A stretch of 64,000 bases of DNA from NCBI GenBank assembly GCA_900546295.1, contig URCK01000002.1, positions 1 through 64,000 on the forward strand. Reading direction: 5' to 3'. The position numbers and the translations under genes are program-made. Shown one piece after another: positions 41,307 to 50,523 of this stretch. Every line of letters starts with the position of its first letter. The stretch's first letter is position 1. The stretch is from an uncultured Eubacteriales bacterium. GTDB lineage: Bacteria > Bacillota > Clostridia > Oscillospirales > Oscillospiraceae. The notes under the pieces are model-generated. The model saw nothing but the letters and a program-made list of their open reading frames with translations, was not told the DNA's origin and ran no database searches.

Positions 41307-42428
41307 ATGAACGTTTTGATTTTAAGCTGCAACACCGGCCAGGGGCACAACTCCTGCGCCGCGGCGCTCGCCGAGGAGTGCCGCATCCAGAACATTCCCT
41401 GCACAACCGAGGACGCGCTGCGCTTCATCTCGCCCGAGGTCTCGCGCTTCATCTCCAACTGGCACGTGCGCATCTACCGCCACGCGCCGGGTCTTTTCCG
41501 CGTGGGCTACCGCGCGGCGGAGGAGCATCCCGCGCAGTTCAACGAGAGCTCCGCGCTCTACCGTTATCTCACGCAGGGTGCGCAGCAGCTCAGCGGCTTC
41601 ATCGCCGGCAGCGGCTTCGATACCGTGATCTGCACGCATCCCTTCGCGGCGCTCATGGTCAGCGAGGTCGTAAAGGAGCACCTGCCGCACCTCAAGACCT
41701 GCCTCATCGCAACGGACTACACCTGCTCGCCCAGCGTGAAGGACAGCTCACTCGACCGCTATTTCATCCCCGCCTCGTCGCTCTCCGGCGACTTTCTCGG
41801 CGGCGGCATCACGCCCGAGCGCCTGCGCGCCTGCGGCATTCCCGTCCGCCAGATGTTCCACTCCGGCGTGCGCAAGGAGGATGCCAAGCGCTCGTTCGGC
41901 ATCCCCGTCGACCACCGCCATCTTGTGATGATGTGCGGCAGCATGGGCTGCGGCCCCATCATGAGCATCGCCCGCCGCATTGGGCGCAGCCTGTCGAACG
42001 ATCAGGATCTCACGATCGTCTGCGGCACGAACCAGCGGCTCTACAACCGCCTCTCCCGGCATTTTTGCGGCGTGAAGAATGTCCACATCCTCGGCTATGT
42101 GAAGGACATGGCGCTTCTGATGGACTCGGCGGACCTCTATCTCACCAAGCCCGGCGGCATCAGCGTGACCGAGGCAGCCTCGATGCGCCTTCCCATGGTC
42201 TTCATCGACGCGGTCGCCGGCTGCGAGGAATACAACAAGGACTTTTTCCTGCGCGCGGGCGGCGCGGCCACTGGCAAGACGCCGCGCGAGATCGCGCGCG
42301 TGAGCCTCAAGCTTCTTGGCGATGAAAATACGCTTGAAAAGATGGGCGATGCACTGGATACCGCCGTGCCGCACGATGCGGCGGCGCACATCCTCTCGGA
42401 AATGAGTAAGGAGGGAGACAACGCATGA
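41307..42428 (+). CDS. UgtP/MGDG-synthase-type glycosyltransferase
   Basis: 373 residues, GT28-type fold. N-terminal MGDG-synthase domain starts NVLILSCNTGQGHNSCA (acceptor-binding G-loop), and a C-terminal MurG-like domain has the donor-site pattern LTKPGGISVTEAASMRLP (about 280-300). Such enzymes add sugars to diacylglycerol for membrane glycolipids or lipoteichoic-acid anchors. It starts 12 nt after the acyltransferase gene and overlaps the next start by 4 bp (ATGA). Confidence 0.88.
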   Translation: MNVLILSCNTGQGHNSCAAALAEECRIQNIPCTTEDALRFISPEVSRFISNWHVRIYRHAPGLFRVGYRAAEEHPAQFNESSALYRYLTQGAQQLSGFIAGSGFDTVICTHPFAALMVSEVVKEHLPHLKTCLIATDYTCSPSVKDSSLDRYFIPASSLSGDFLGGGITPERLRACGIPVRQMFHSGVRKEDAKRSFGIPVDHRHLVMMCGSMGCGPIMSIARRIGRSLSNDQDLTIVCGTNQRLYNRLSRHFCGVKNVHILGYVKDMALLMDSADLYLTKPGGISVTEAASMRLPMVFIDAVAGCEEYNKDFFLRAGGAATGKTPREIARVSLKLLGDENTLEKMGDALDTAVPHDAAAHILSEMSKEGDNA

Positions 42429-43108
42429 TCCGCCCCTCTGTCGACTACCGCGCCTTTCGTTTCAGCAAGCTCTGCTCGCCGGAATTTTCCCACGTGTGGC
42501 TGCTGCTCTTCTGGCCCGCCTTCGGCCTGCTCTTTTCCTATGTGGAGCGCTTTTATCCCGCCGCGCATTACATCGAGATGCACTGCGCGCTCGACGATCT
42601 CATCCCCTTCAACGAGTGGTTCCTCATCCCCTACCTCTTCTGGTTCGTCTATCTCGTCGGCGCGGTGGTCTACACGTTTTTCTTCGATGTACCCGGCTTT
42701 CGCCGCATGATGCGCTTTGTGATGATCACCTACACGGTGACGATCATCATCTATCTTCTCTTCCCCACCTGCCAGATGCTGCGGCCCGAGGTCTTCCCGC
42801 GCGACAACCTCCTCACGCGCTTCATCGCGCACTTCTACGCCTTCGATACAAACACCAATGTCTGCCCCTCGCTGCATGTCATCGGCTCGTTCGCGGCGCT
42901 CTTCGCCTTCTGGCACGCGCCGGTCTTCTCGGCCAGGAGCTGGCGCATCGCCTCGGCCATCGCTGCCTTTCTCATCTGCATTTCCACCGTCTTTATGAAG
43001 CAGCACTCTATCCTCGATGTGCTCGCGGCGCTGCCGCTGTGCGCGATCGGCTATTACTTTGCCTACCTCAAAACGCCGAAGCGCGCCAAATGCAAAGTGC
43101 ATAAATGA
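42425..43108 (+). CDS. PAP2-superfamily membrane phosphatase
   Basis: 227 residues with six membrane segments. Phosphatase-like motifs: RPEVFPRD (about 117), CPSLHV (about 145-150) and KQHSILDV (about 196-203), the variant motif set of the inositol-phosphorylceramide-synthase-like PAP2 group. It would act on a lipid phosphate, fitting the glycolipid cluster. Coupled by ATGA overlap to the glycosyltransferase. Confidence 0.85.
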   Translation: MIRPSVDYRAFRFSKLCSPEFSHVWLLLFWPAFGLLFSYVERFYPAAHYIEMHCALDDLIPFNEWFLIPYLFWFVYLVGAVVYTFFFDVPGFRRMMRFVMITYTVTIIIYLLFPTCQMLRPEVFPRDNLLTRFIAHFYAFDTNTNVCPSLHVIGSFAALFAFWHAPVFSARSWRIASAIAAFLICISTVFMKQHSILDVLAALPLCAIGYYFAYLKTPKRAKCKVHK

Positions 43109-43113
43109 TTTAA

Positions 43114-43148
43114 AAAACCGGCAGGAGCCTTCCGCTCCCGCCGGTTTT
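43114..43148 (+). terminator. Terminator of the glycolipid cluster
   Basis: AAAACCGGCAGGAGC/GCTCCCGCCGGTTTT, one mismatch, ends in T. Confidence 0.85.
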
Positions 43149-43293
43149 CCATGTCCCGCCGACGCGCGCCCGGCAGTGCATATATTCGCGCAGCAATGCA
43201 TAAATTTGGTTCATTTTGCAGTGTTCTTTCATTTTCTGTGCGTTTTGCATAGAACTTTTTTATTTTTACCCGTTACTTTTGAATTTTCAGCCG

Positions 43294-43322
43294 TTGACAT
43301 CAAATAAAGAAACGCCTATACT
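43294..43322 (+). promoter_or_regulatory. Promoter of the amino-acid transporter operon
   Basis: TTGACA and TATACT, exactly 17 bp apart, 90 bp before the ATG. Confidence 0.85.
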
Positions 43323-43411
43323 TTCACTATCGTTGATGAACCGAATGAAAATTCGCAAATCGATAGTAAATTATACAAGATGGATGATATTTCAAAAGGA
43401 GCGAACGAACC

Positions 43412-44269
43412 ATGAAAAAATTTCTTGCACTTTCTCTGGCTCTGCTGATGAGCCTCTCGCTGATCGCCTGCGGCAGCAAGACAGACGACGCCGACAAAGC
43501 CGCCGATGACGCCGATCCCGCGCAGAACGATTCCAACACGCTGATCCTCGGCACCTCTGCCGACTATGCCCCCTTCGAGTTCATGTACGCCGACAAGGAC
43601 GGCGTGATGCAGTATGCCGGCATCGACATTTCCGCCGCCCAGTATGTCGCCGACGAGCTGGGCAAGGAGCTGCAAATCGAAAACATGAGCTTCGACTACC
43701 TGCTTGCCTCGCTCGCAAAGGGCGACTATGACATCGTTATGGCGGCCATGGAGGCAACGCCCAAGCGTCTCGCCGCCGCCGACTTCTCCGACCCCTACTA
43801 CACCGATGTTCCCCCGATGATCCTTGTCAAGGCGGACGCTGCCGCGCAGTATGCAACGCTTGCCGACTTTGAAGGCAAGAGCGTGGGCGCGCAGGCCGCT
43901 ACCACCAAGGAGTCCATCGTGAGCGATCAGATGACGGGCGCAAGCCTCGTCTCCCTCTCCCTTGTGACCGACCTTGTCAATGAACTGGTCTACGGCAAGA
44001 TCGACGCAGTTGTGCTCGACGGCGCAGTTGCGCAGGAATACGCCGGCGCCAACCCCGACCTCGCTATCGCCCCCGCCTCCTCCGAGCTTGGCGAAGCCCA
44101 GCCCTACTGCATCGCCGTCGCTAAGGGCGATCCCAAGGGCCTGCTGCCCGGCATCAACGAAGCCATCGCCAAGATGCAGTCTGAGGACAAGCTTGCCGAG
44201 TTCATCGCCGCCGCCAACGAACTGAGCGGTGTGGCCGTTGAGGTCACGCCCGACACCCCCGCGGCCTAA
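43412..44269 (+). CDS. Amino-acid-binding lipoprotein (SBP family 3)
   Basis: 285 residues. Signal peptide with lipobox LSLIAC, Asp/Ala-rich linker, then family-3 patterns: LGTSADYAPFEFMY and GIDISAAQYVADELGKE, and ADFSDPYYTDVPPMI. Polar or basic amino acids are the usual ligands. GGAGCG precedes the ATG. A 16-bp stem-loop separates it from the permease gene. Confidence 0.92.
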   Translation: MKKFLALSLALLMSLSLIACGSKTDDADKAADDADPAQNDSNTLILGTSADYAPFEFMYADKDGVMQYAGIDISAAQYVADELGKELQIENMSFDYLLASLAKGDYDIVMAAMEATPKRLAAADFSDPYYTDVPPMILVKADAAAQYATLADFEGKSVGAQAATTKESIVSDQMTGASLVSLSLVTDLVNELVYGKIDAVVLDGAVAQEYAGANPDLAIAPASSELGEAQPYCIAVAKGDPKGLLPGINEAIAKMQSEDKLAEFIAAANELSGVAVEVTPDTPAA

Positions 44270-44305
44270 AAATCCATTTGCTCTCCTCTCTTTCTATCTC
44301 TCATT

Positions 44306-44345
44306 GCCAAAGAGCAAAGCCCCTCATACGGCTTTGCTCTTTGGC
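44306..44345 (+). promoter_or_regulatory. 16-bp stem-loop after the binding-protein gene
   Basis: GCCAAAGAGCAAAGCC/GGCTTTGCTCTTTGGC with an 8-nt loop and no T run; likely sets a higher level of binding protein than of permease. Confidence 0.65.
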
Positions 44346-44383
44346 GCGCCTCACACCAACTCACTTGAAAGGAGCCCTTTCCC

Positions 44384-45127
44384 ATGGACTTTGCCGCATG
44401 GTGGACGAACCTTTTTGCCGGGATGTCACCGGCCTCGTTCTTTAATCTTTCCTTCCTGCCGAAGTACTGCGTATACTTTTTGCAGGCGCTCGGATATACG
44501 CTCCTGCTCGCGGTCGTATCCGTTGCGCTGGCGGTCCTCCCGGCGCTGCTGCTGGCGTTCATGCGTCTGAGCAAAAACCGTCTTGTGCGCGTCGTCTCGG
44601 GCGCATACATTGCGCTCTTCCGCTCAACGCCGCTGCTCGTGCAGCTCTCGATCATCTACTTTGGCCTTTTTGGCGCGATCTCCATCCCGCGCCTCTACCT
44701 CTTCGGCTTTATCGATATCTCGCGCTTCATCCCCGGCGTTGTGGCGCTGGCGCTCAACAGCTCGGCCTACGTCGCCGAGATCTTTCGCGCGGGCATCCTA
44801 GCCGTGGACGCGGGGCAGACCGAGGCCGCGCGCTCGCTGGGGCTTTCCTCCGCGCAGGCGATGAAGCTTGTCGTGCTGCCGCAGGCCGTGAAAAACGTCC
44901 TGCCCGCGCTCGGCAACGAGGTCGTCACCATGGTCAAGGAATCGTCCATCTGCTCCACGCTCGGCATGGTCGAGCTGATGTTTGCGGCCAAAACGGTGGC
45001 GAACGCCACCTATATTTCCCTCGCGCCCTATGTGCTGTCGGCGATGATGTATTTTGTCATCACCTACCCCGCCGGCAAGGCGATCGAGGCACTGGAAAGG
45101 AGAATGCGTCGTGGCGACAAGCACTAA
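44384..45127 (+). CDS. Amino-acid ABC permease (HisMQ family)
   Basis: 247 residues with an N-terminal extension and about five membrane helices. Typical [16 protein letters not shown], and the ATPase contact loop [22 protein letters not shown] (split, about 145-166). GAAAGGAG precedes the ATG. Overlaps the ATPase gene by 17 bp. Confidence 0.93.
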   Translation: MDFAAWWTNLFAGMSPASFFNLSFLPKYCVYFLQALGYTLLLAVVSVALAVLPALLLAFMRLSKNRLVRVVSGAYIALFRSTPLLVQLSIIYFGLFGAISIPRLYLFGFIDISRFIPGVVALALNSSAYVAEIFRAGILAVDAGQTEAARSLGLSSAQAMKLVVLPQAVKNVLPALGNEVVTMVKESSICSTLGMVELMFAAKTVANATYISLAPYVLSAMMYFVITYPAGKAIEALERRMRRGDKH

Positions 45128-45860
45128 TTCTCTCATTCGCGTGGTGGACGTGTCCAAGGAATACAACGGCGGCAGCGTCCACGCGCTCTCCCACTGCAAT
45201 TTCAGCGTGAAACGAGGCGAGGTCGTGGCCATCATCGGCCCCTCCGGCAGCGGCAAATCGACGCTGCTGCGCTGCCTGAACCTCCTGGAGCAGCCGACCT
45301 CCGGCACGATCTACTTCAAGGATGTTGCCCTCAACGGCAAAAAAGTCGACCTTGACCTCCACCGCCGCGAGATGGGCATGGTCTTCCAGCATTTCAACCT
45401 CTTCCCGCATATGACGGTGAAGAAGAACATCACCCTCGCGCCCGTCAAGCTGGGCCTCAAATCTCAGGCGGAGGCCGACGCGCAGGCCATGGCGCTGCTC
45501 GAGCGCATCGGTCTTGCCGACAAGGCGGACGAATACCCCGCGATGCTCTCCGGCGGCCAGAAGCAGCGCATCGCCATTGTGCGTGCGCTCGCCATGGCGC
45601 CCGAGGTCATGCTCTTCGACGAGCCGACGAGCGCGCTCGACCCCGAGATGGTCGGCGAGGTGCTCGACCTCATGCGCGACCTTGCCGAGGGCGGCATGAC
45701 GATGGTCGTCGTCACGCACGAGATGGGCTTCGCCCGCGAGGTCGCTGACCGCGTGGTCTTCATGTCCGGCGGCACGATCATCGAAGAGGGCTCCCCTGCC
45801 GATCTCTTCGATTACCCGCAGAGCGAAAGACTGCAATCTTTTCTTGCAAAAGTCCTATGA
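45111..45860 (+). CDS. Amino-acid ABC transporter ATPase
   Basis: 249 residues, GlnQ/HisP type. Walker [10 protein letters not shown] (about 45-53), signature LSGGQKQR, Walker [16 protein letters not shown]-loop VTHE. Starts with GTG at 45111, with AAAGGAG eight bases upstream inside the permease gene. Confidence 0.95.
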   Translation: MATSTNSLIRVVDVSKEYNGGSVHALSHCNFSVKRGEVVAIIGPSGSGKSTLLRCLNLLEQPTSGTIYFKDVALNGKKVDLDLHRREMGMVFQHFNLFPHMTVKKNITLAPVKLGLKSQAEADAQAMALLERIGLADKADEYPAMLSGGQKQRIAIVRALAMAPEVMLFDEPTSALDPEMVGEVLDLMRDLAEGGMTMVVVTHEMGFAREVADRVVFMSGGTIIEEGSPADLFDYPQSERLQSFLAKVL

Positions 45861-45866
45861 CGGCGC

Positions 45867-45902
45867 AAAAAGGCGTCCGGCCACTGGCCGGACGCCTTTT
45901 TT
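45867..45902. terminator. Bidirectional terminator
   Basis: 16-bp perfect arms AAAAAGGCGTCCGGCC/GGCCGGACGCCTTTTT, 3-nt loop; between the convergent ABC and argS genes. Confidence 0.93.
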
Positions 45903-45920
45903 CTTGTCGGTATGATGTTT

Positions 45921-47660
45921 TTACATCTTCTCCGGTGCGGAGCAGCCGATGACCTTGAGGCCGTTGGCAAGCACCTGGCGCGTCGCAGCGGCAAGCTTGA
46001 GGCGCGCGTCGATGACAGCCTCGTCCTCGCCCTTGATGCGGCAGGCGTTGTAGAACTTGTGGAACGCCGCGGCAAGACGCATGAGATAGCGGTTGATATA
46101 GCTCGGGTCGTAGTCGCGCGCCGCCATGCGGATCTCCTCAGCGAAGGAGGAAAGCTCCTTGATGAGCGCGCGCTCGGGCTCGCTCGAAAGGATGGACAGG
46201 TCGACCGCGCCGGGCTTGACGCTGTGGCCTTCCTCCTCCAGCGCTTTGAGCAGGCTGCAAATTCGCGCGTGCGCGTACTGGATATAGTAGATGGGGTTCT
46301 CGCTGTCCTCGCGCACGGCGAGGCCGAGGTCGAATTCCATCTGCGTGTCGGGCTTGGCGTTGAAGAAATAGCGACAGGCGTCGACGGGAATCTCATCGAG
46401 CAGGTCAGAGAGCGAAATGGTCTTACCCGTGCGCTTGGACATACGCACGACCTCGCCGTCGCGCACGAGCTTGACGAGCTGCATGAGCACGATGTCAAGG
46501 CGGTTGGTGCCGTCGAGGCCCAGCGCGTCCATCGCGCCCTTCATACGGGCAACATGGCCGTGATGGTCCGCGCCCCAGATGTTGATGACCTTGTCGAAAT
46601 GACGCACGGCGAACTTGTTGCGGTGGTAGGCGATGTCGCCGGCAAAGTAGGTGTAGAAGCCGTTGGCGCGGCGCAGCACATCGTCCTTTAAGTCGAGCTT
46701 GTCGATGTCCTCGTCCTTCTTGCCCTGCTTGCGGTACTGCTCGCGCATGATCTCGGCGGTCTTGAGCCAGAGCGCGCCTTCCTTTTCGTAGGTCCAGCCG
46801 AGCTTATGAAGCTCCTCGACGGTGTCTTTGACATAGCCGCTGTTGTGGAGCGAGGACTCGAAGAACCACTCGTCGAACTTGATGCCGTAGCGCTCGAGGT
46901 CGCTCTTCATCTTCGGGATGTTGCGCTCCAGGCCGAACGCCGCCATGTCGGCGTGGCGCTCCTCGACGGATTTATCAAGATAGCTCTCGCCGTGAAGGTC
47001 GTAAAAGGCCTTGGCAAGCTCGCGGATATCGTCGCCGTGGTAGCCGTCCTCGGGGAACTCAACGGCGTCCTCGCCGCGGATGAGCTGGATGTAGCGTGCC
47101 TCGATGCTCTTGGCGAACTTTTCGATCTGGTTGCCGAAATCGTTGACGTAGAACTCGCGCCAGACCTTCGCACCCGACCAGTCGAGCACCTCTGCGAGCG
47201 TATCGCCGAGCACGCCGCCGCGCGCGTTGCCCATGTGCATGGGGCCGGTGGGGTTCGCGGAGACGAACTCGACCATGTACTTCTTGCCGTCCAGCCAGTT
47301 GTCGCGGCCGTAGTTCTCCTTCTCCTCTTCCACGGCGGAGAGCACGTCGGCGTACCACTTGTCGCCGAGGCGGAAGTTGAGGAAGCCCGGGCCCGCGATC
47401 TCAACGCTCGTAAAGTAGGTGTCGCTCAGGTTCATGTGCTCGGTCAGAATTTTCGCGACCTCGCGGGGATTCTTGCGCATGGCCTTGGATGCAGCCAGGC
47501 AGAAGGTCGTCGTATAGTCGCCGTTGGCGGTATCCTTGGGGATCTCCACGGCGGGAACGGTGGTAACGCCCTCGGGCAGGAGGCCCTCCTGCACAGCCGC
47601 GCGGTAAGCCGCCGCCGTCAGCTCGGCGATCTGGTTCTTTGCGCTGCGGATCATATTCAT
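45921..47660 (-). CDS. argS: Arginyl-tRNA synthetase
   Basis: 579-residue class I synthetase that charges tRNA-Arg. Arg-S N-domain (1-90), catalytic core with SANPTGPMHMGN (HIGH motif as HMGN, about 115-126) and RMSKRTG (KMSKS region, about 350), and a C-terminal DALR anticodon-binding domain (about 450-579). AGGAG precedes ATG 47660; the frame extends further upstream without a site. Confidence 0.97.
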   Translation of the reverse strand: MNMIRSAKNQIAELTAAAYRAAVQEGLLPEGVTTVPAVEIPKDTANGDYTTTFCLAASKAMRKNPREVAKILTEHMNLSDTYFTSVEIAGPGFLNFRLGDKWYADVLSAVEEEKENYGRDNWLDGKKYMVEFVSANPTGPMHMGNARGGVLGDTLAEVLDWSGAKVWREFYVNDFGNQIEKFAKSIEARYIQLIRGEDAVEFPEDGYHGDDIRELAKAFYDLHGESYLDKSVEERHADMAAFGLERNIPKMKSDLERYGIKFDEWFFESSLHNSGYVKDTVEELHKLGWTYEKEGALWLKTAEIMREQYRKQGKKDEDIDKLDLKDDVLRRANGFYTYFAGDIAYHRNKFAVRHFDKVINIWGADHHGHVARMKGAMDALGLDGTNRLDIVLMQLVKLVRDGEVVRMSKRTGKTISLSDLLDEIPVDACRYFFNAKPDTQMEFDLGLAVREDSENPIYYIQYAHARICSLLKALEEEGHSVKPGAVDLSILSSEPERALIKELSSFAEEIRMAARDYDPSYINRYLMRLAAAFHKFYNACRIKGEDEAVIDARLKLAAATRQVLANGLKVIGCSAPEKM

Positions 47661-47746
47661 AGCAAATTCTCCTCTATCCTTTGCGGTTTTACCCAGTCGG
47701 CGCGGCGGGATCGCCCAAAATCGCCCCATGGGGATACTTTTTCGAA

Positions 47747-47775
47747 ATTATACTATATTTATCCGCAGAAAACAA
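47747..47775 (-). promoter_or_regulatory. argS promoter
   Basis: Minus-strand TTGTTT (47775-47770) and TATAAT (47752-47747), 17-bp spacing, about 90 bp before the ATG. Confidence 0.75.
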
Positions 47776-47796
47776 GGGAAAGTGCAAGAAATCTGC

Positions 47797-49029
47797 TCAC
47801 GCGGCACCCTCCCTGCCGCGCAGCACTTCCCTGACCGCGCCGCGATGGCGAAAGACCGTCATCCAGCAGAAGAACAGCGTCAGCGCGGCGCAGAGGCTGA
47901 CGCAGCGCCGGTAGTCCATCACCTCGCCGAGCGCCCCCACCGCGAGCGAGAGCACGGCGCTCGCAGCCGTGACGAGCATACTCTCATAGGCGTTGATGCG
48001 GGCGCGCAGCGGGTCGGGAAGATAGCGCTGCACCGCCGCTTGGCGGATCGTTGCGCTGTTGATGCCGAGAAAGCCGCAGAAAGCGCGATTTGCGAGCATC
48101 AGCGGATACGGCAGCCACAAAAGCAGTACGTCCATCATCTCATAGACCTGATACACGGCGAAGATGAAGGGAAAACGCTTCTTTTCCGGCAGGCTGTAGC
48201 GGTAACGCACCACGCCGCCGAGCGAACGCCCGGCAAACTCCGCCACGGAGAAAAAGGAGTACATCGCCGCCGTAAAGCCGGGAGAAGTGCGGAAAAAGGC
48301 GACGAGCAGCGGCGAATAGCCCGCCGCCATGCCGTTGGTCACCGCCATATAATCATACAGCGCGCGCAAGCCCTTTTCCCGCCTGAGATAGGCTGCCGCC
48401 TCGCGGAGATCTCCCCACCAGAGGCGTAGGGAAAATCGCTCGCCGCCGCGCGGCGTTTCTGCGACCGTGATCTTATTTTCGATGAGCGCGGAGAGCAGCG
48501 ACAGCGCCGACTGCACGAGCAGCAGCCGCGCCACGCCCAGCGTATCGAAGAGCACGGCGGCCACGGGCATCATCAGCACCTTGAGCACGGGATAGAGCAT
48601 GGAGGAAACCGTGTAGCCCTTTTCCTCCATGCCCTCCGGCAGGATGAGCGGGTAAAAGCTGCTGTAGGCCAGCTCGTCAAAGGCGCTCAGGCACGCGAGC
48701 AGCAGCGAAAAGCCGAGATACACCGTGTAAGAGAACTCACAGCGCAGCAGGTAAATGCCTGCGAGCGCGTAGAGCAGCGCGTTCACCGCGTCGCCGCCGA
48801 CGAGGAAGGGCTTTCTCGGGTAGCGGTCCATCAGCGGCGCGATCAGAAGCGGCAGCACCGCCCCCGGCAGCAATTGGATCGCTACCACGAGCGCCGAGGC
48901 CAGCGTACTGCCCGTTTCGTCAAAGACGAGAAACGACAGCGCAAAGCTGCTGATGATGCCGCCCGCCGCGCCGAGCGAGGTCGCGAGCGTGATGCGGATA
49001 AAATCCTTTGTCCAGAGTGTTTTCTTCAT
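47797..49029 (-). CDS. MFS transporter
   Basis: 410 residues with about twelve membrane segments. Loop 2-3 reads APLMDRYPRKPFLVGG, matching the MFS D-R-x-x-R-K motif. Resembles MFS_3/drug-export members of Firmicutes. The substrate is unknown. GAGGTGAG precedes ATG 49029. Confidence 0.85.
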   Translation of the reverse strand: MKKTLWTKDFIRITLATSLGAAGGIISSFALSFLVFDETGSTLASALVVAIQLLPGAVLPLLIAPLMDRYPRKPFLVGGDAVNALLYALAGIYLLRCEFSYTVYLGFSLLLACLSAFDELAYSSFYPLILPEGMEEKGYTVSSMLYPVLKVLMMPVAAVLFDTLGVARLLLVQSALSLLSALIENKITVAETPRGGERFSLRLWWGDLREAAAYLRREKGLRALYDYMAVTNGMAAGYSPLLVAFFRTSPGFTAAMYSFFSVAEFAGRSLGGVVRYRYSLPEKKRFPFIFAVYQVYEMMDVLLLWLPYPLMLANRAFCGFLGINSATIRQAAVQRYLPDPLRARINAYESMLVTAASAVLSLAVGALGEVMDYRRCVSLCAALTLFFCWMTVFRHRGAVREVLRGREGAA

Positions 49030-49077
49030 GGTTCTCACCTCGCCATTATTATGGCATGGCACGTGAACGAAAAAAAG

Positions 49078-49115
49078 ACGGTATCTGTGGGAAACTTTCT
49101 CCCGTCAGATACCGT
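49078..49115 (-). terminator. Terminator of the XRE/TPR gene
   Basis: ACGGTATCTG/CAGATACCGT with an inner GGGA/TCCC pairing and a T run on the minus strand. Confidence 0.8.
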
Positions 49116-49129
49116 TTAATAGCTCTTTT

Positions 49130-50275
49130 TTACCTTTCCGCAGGAAAGTCCTCCAGCAGCACGCAGGCCTCGCGGTAGCGGCGGTTCGCCTTGTACCATT
49201 CGAGCATCCACTTGAGGTGGAAGCGCGCGTAGCCCGCGCCGCGCTCGCGCCGCAGCAGGGCAAAGCAGTCCGTTAAGAGCTTTCCGTAGCGCTCGTCGCG
49301 CAGATAGTCCGGCGTTTCCACTCGATAGCGCACGAGCGCGAGCATCTGCCGCTCGGGTGCGTGCGCTTCGTCCTCGGGGAGCATCGCCTCCGCCCGCGCA
49401 AGCGCGGCGAGCGCCTCATCCCGCCGCCCCAGCGCCTCGCAGCAGACGGCTTTCTTGTGCAGTGCCAACGCATCCGGCTTCTCCAGCGCGGCAAAGTAGG
49501 CATACGCCGCCGCAAAGTCGCCGCACTCGATCTTTGTCGCCGCTTCGTTGTAGCGGATCGTCGAGAGGATATCCTGATCGCCGAGCGCTAAAGCGAGCCG
49601 CTGCGCGACCGCGTAGTGCTGGCGCATCCGCTCTAAGTCGCCCGAATCGGAGCAGCAGTTGCCGAGATACACGCGGCAGTTCATCATGATGTGGGCATAT
49701 CCCTCCGCGGCGGCGGCATCATAGGCGGCGCGCAGCGCCTCGGTCGCGGCGGCATAGCGCCCGCGCGCGTAGAGATGCGCGCCCTGCCACAGGCGGATCG
49801 CCGCGGCGGGATAGAGAAGCGCCGCCTCCTCGTGCCGCCCCTCCAGCACGCGCTGGAGCGCGAGCTGGCGCTGGTCCAGAAACGGAACAAATTCCGTGTC
49901 CAGTGGATGCCGTTCCCCGTCCTTTTTGCAGGAAAAAGCGCGCAGAAGAAGGTAATCCGCCGCGCAGGGACTGCAAAGGAGCGTCTTCTCCTGCGCATGC
50001 AGATGTGCAAATGCGGCGTCGAACGCCGAGGCGTCCCCGGAAAAGAGCGCCTCCATGCACGCTTCCGTTTTCGCGTGCAGCGCACCGTCTTCGTCATTTG
50101 TCCACGAAAGTCCCAGCCGTGCAAGCAGCAGCGTGAGGATTTCCTCCGATGCCGCCGCTTTTCCCTGCTCGATCTTGGAAAGATACGACGTGCCGCAGAT
50201 CCCGCGGCACAATCCCTCCTGGCTCCACGCGTGCGCAAGGCGCTCGCGCCGGATCAGAAGCCCCACAATGCTCAT
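49130..50275 (-). CDS. HTH-TPR regulator (RRNPP-like layout)
   Basis: 381 residues: an XRE-type HTH at 1-55 (RRERLAHAWSQEGLCRGICG, SYLSKIEQGK) followed by helical TPR-like repeats to the end (for example FAAAYAYFAALEKPDALALH). The layout matches peptide-sensing RRNPP regulators and other HTH-TPR proteins. No pheromone gene is seen next to it. It ends at its own terminator before the MFS gene. Confidence 0.8.
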   Translation of the reverse strand: MSIVGLLIRRERLAHAWSQEGLCRGICGTSYLSKIEQGKAAASEEILTLLLARLGLSWTNDEDGALHAKTEACMEALFSGDASAFDAAFAHLHAQEKTLLCSPCAADYLLLRAFSCKKDGERHPLDTEFVPFLDQRQLALQRVLEGRHEEAALLYPAAAIRLWQGAHLYARGRYAAATEALRAAYDAAAAEGYAHIMMNCRVYLGNCCSDSGDLERMRQHYAVAQRLALALGDQDILSTIRYNEAATKIECGDFAAAYAYFAALEKPDALALHKKAVCCEALGRRDEALAALARAEAMLPEDEAHAPERQMLALVRYRVETPDYLRDERYGKLLTDCFALLRRERGAGYARFHLKWMLEWYKANRRYREACVLLEDFPAER

Positions 50276-50432
50276 CGCCCTTCCCCCCCTTTTTTTCTCT
50301 CAGTATAGCATATCGTGCCGGAGCGGAACAGGCTTATTTTTCCCGCCTGCTGCTGCGCGTACCGCAGTCCAGTCTGCTTTTTTTGCAGCAGTCCAGTGCA
50401 GCGCGCGTGAGGGTGTGAAAACGCAAAATCTC

Positions 50433-50460
50433 TTGCTTTTTTAACCAAGAATGATATAAT
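50433..50460 (+). promoter_or_regulatory. Promoter of the OTC gene
   Basis: TTGCTT and TATAAT, 16-bp spacing. AT-rich sequence follows that could hold an ArgR box, but no clear one was found. Confidence 0.65.
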
Positions 50461-50523
50461 TATACCAGCATTATTTGGATGCTTTATACGAGAGATTAGA
50501 GAAATACAAAGGAGGATTTCCAC

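Larger units (their letters stand above)
43109..43411. other. Intergenic region with terminator and promoter
   Basis: Holds the terminator at 43114-43148 and the promoter at 43294-43322. No gene or riboswitch was recognised. Confidence 0.6.
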
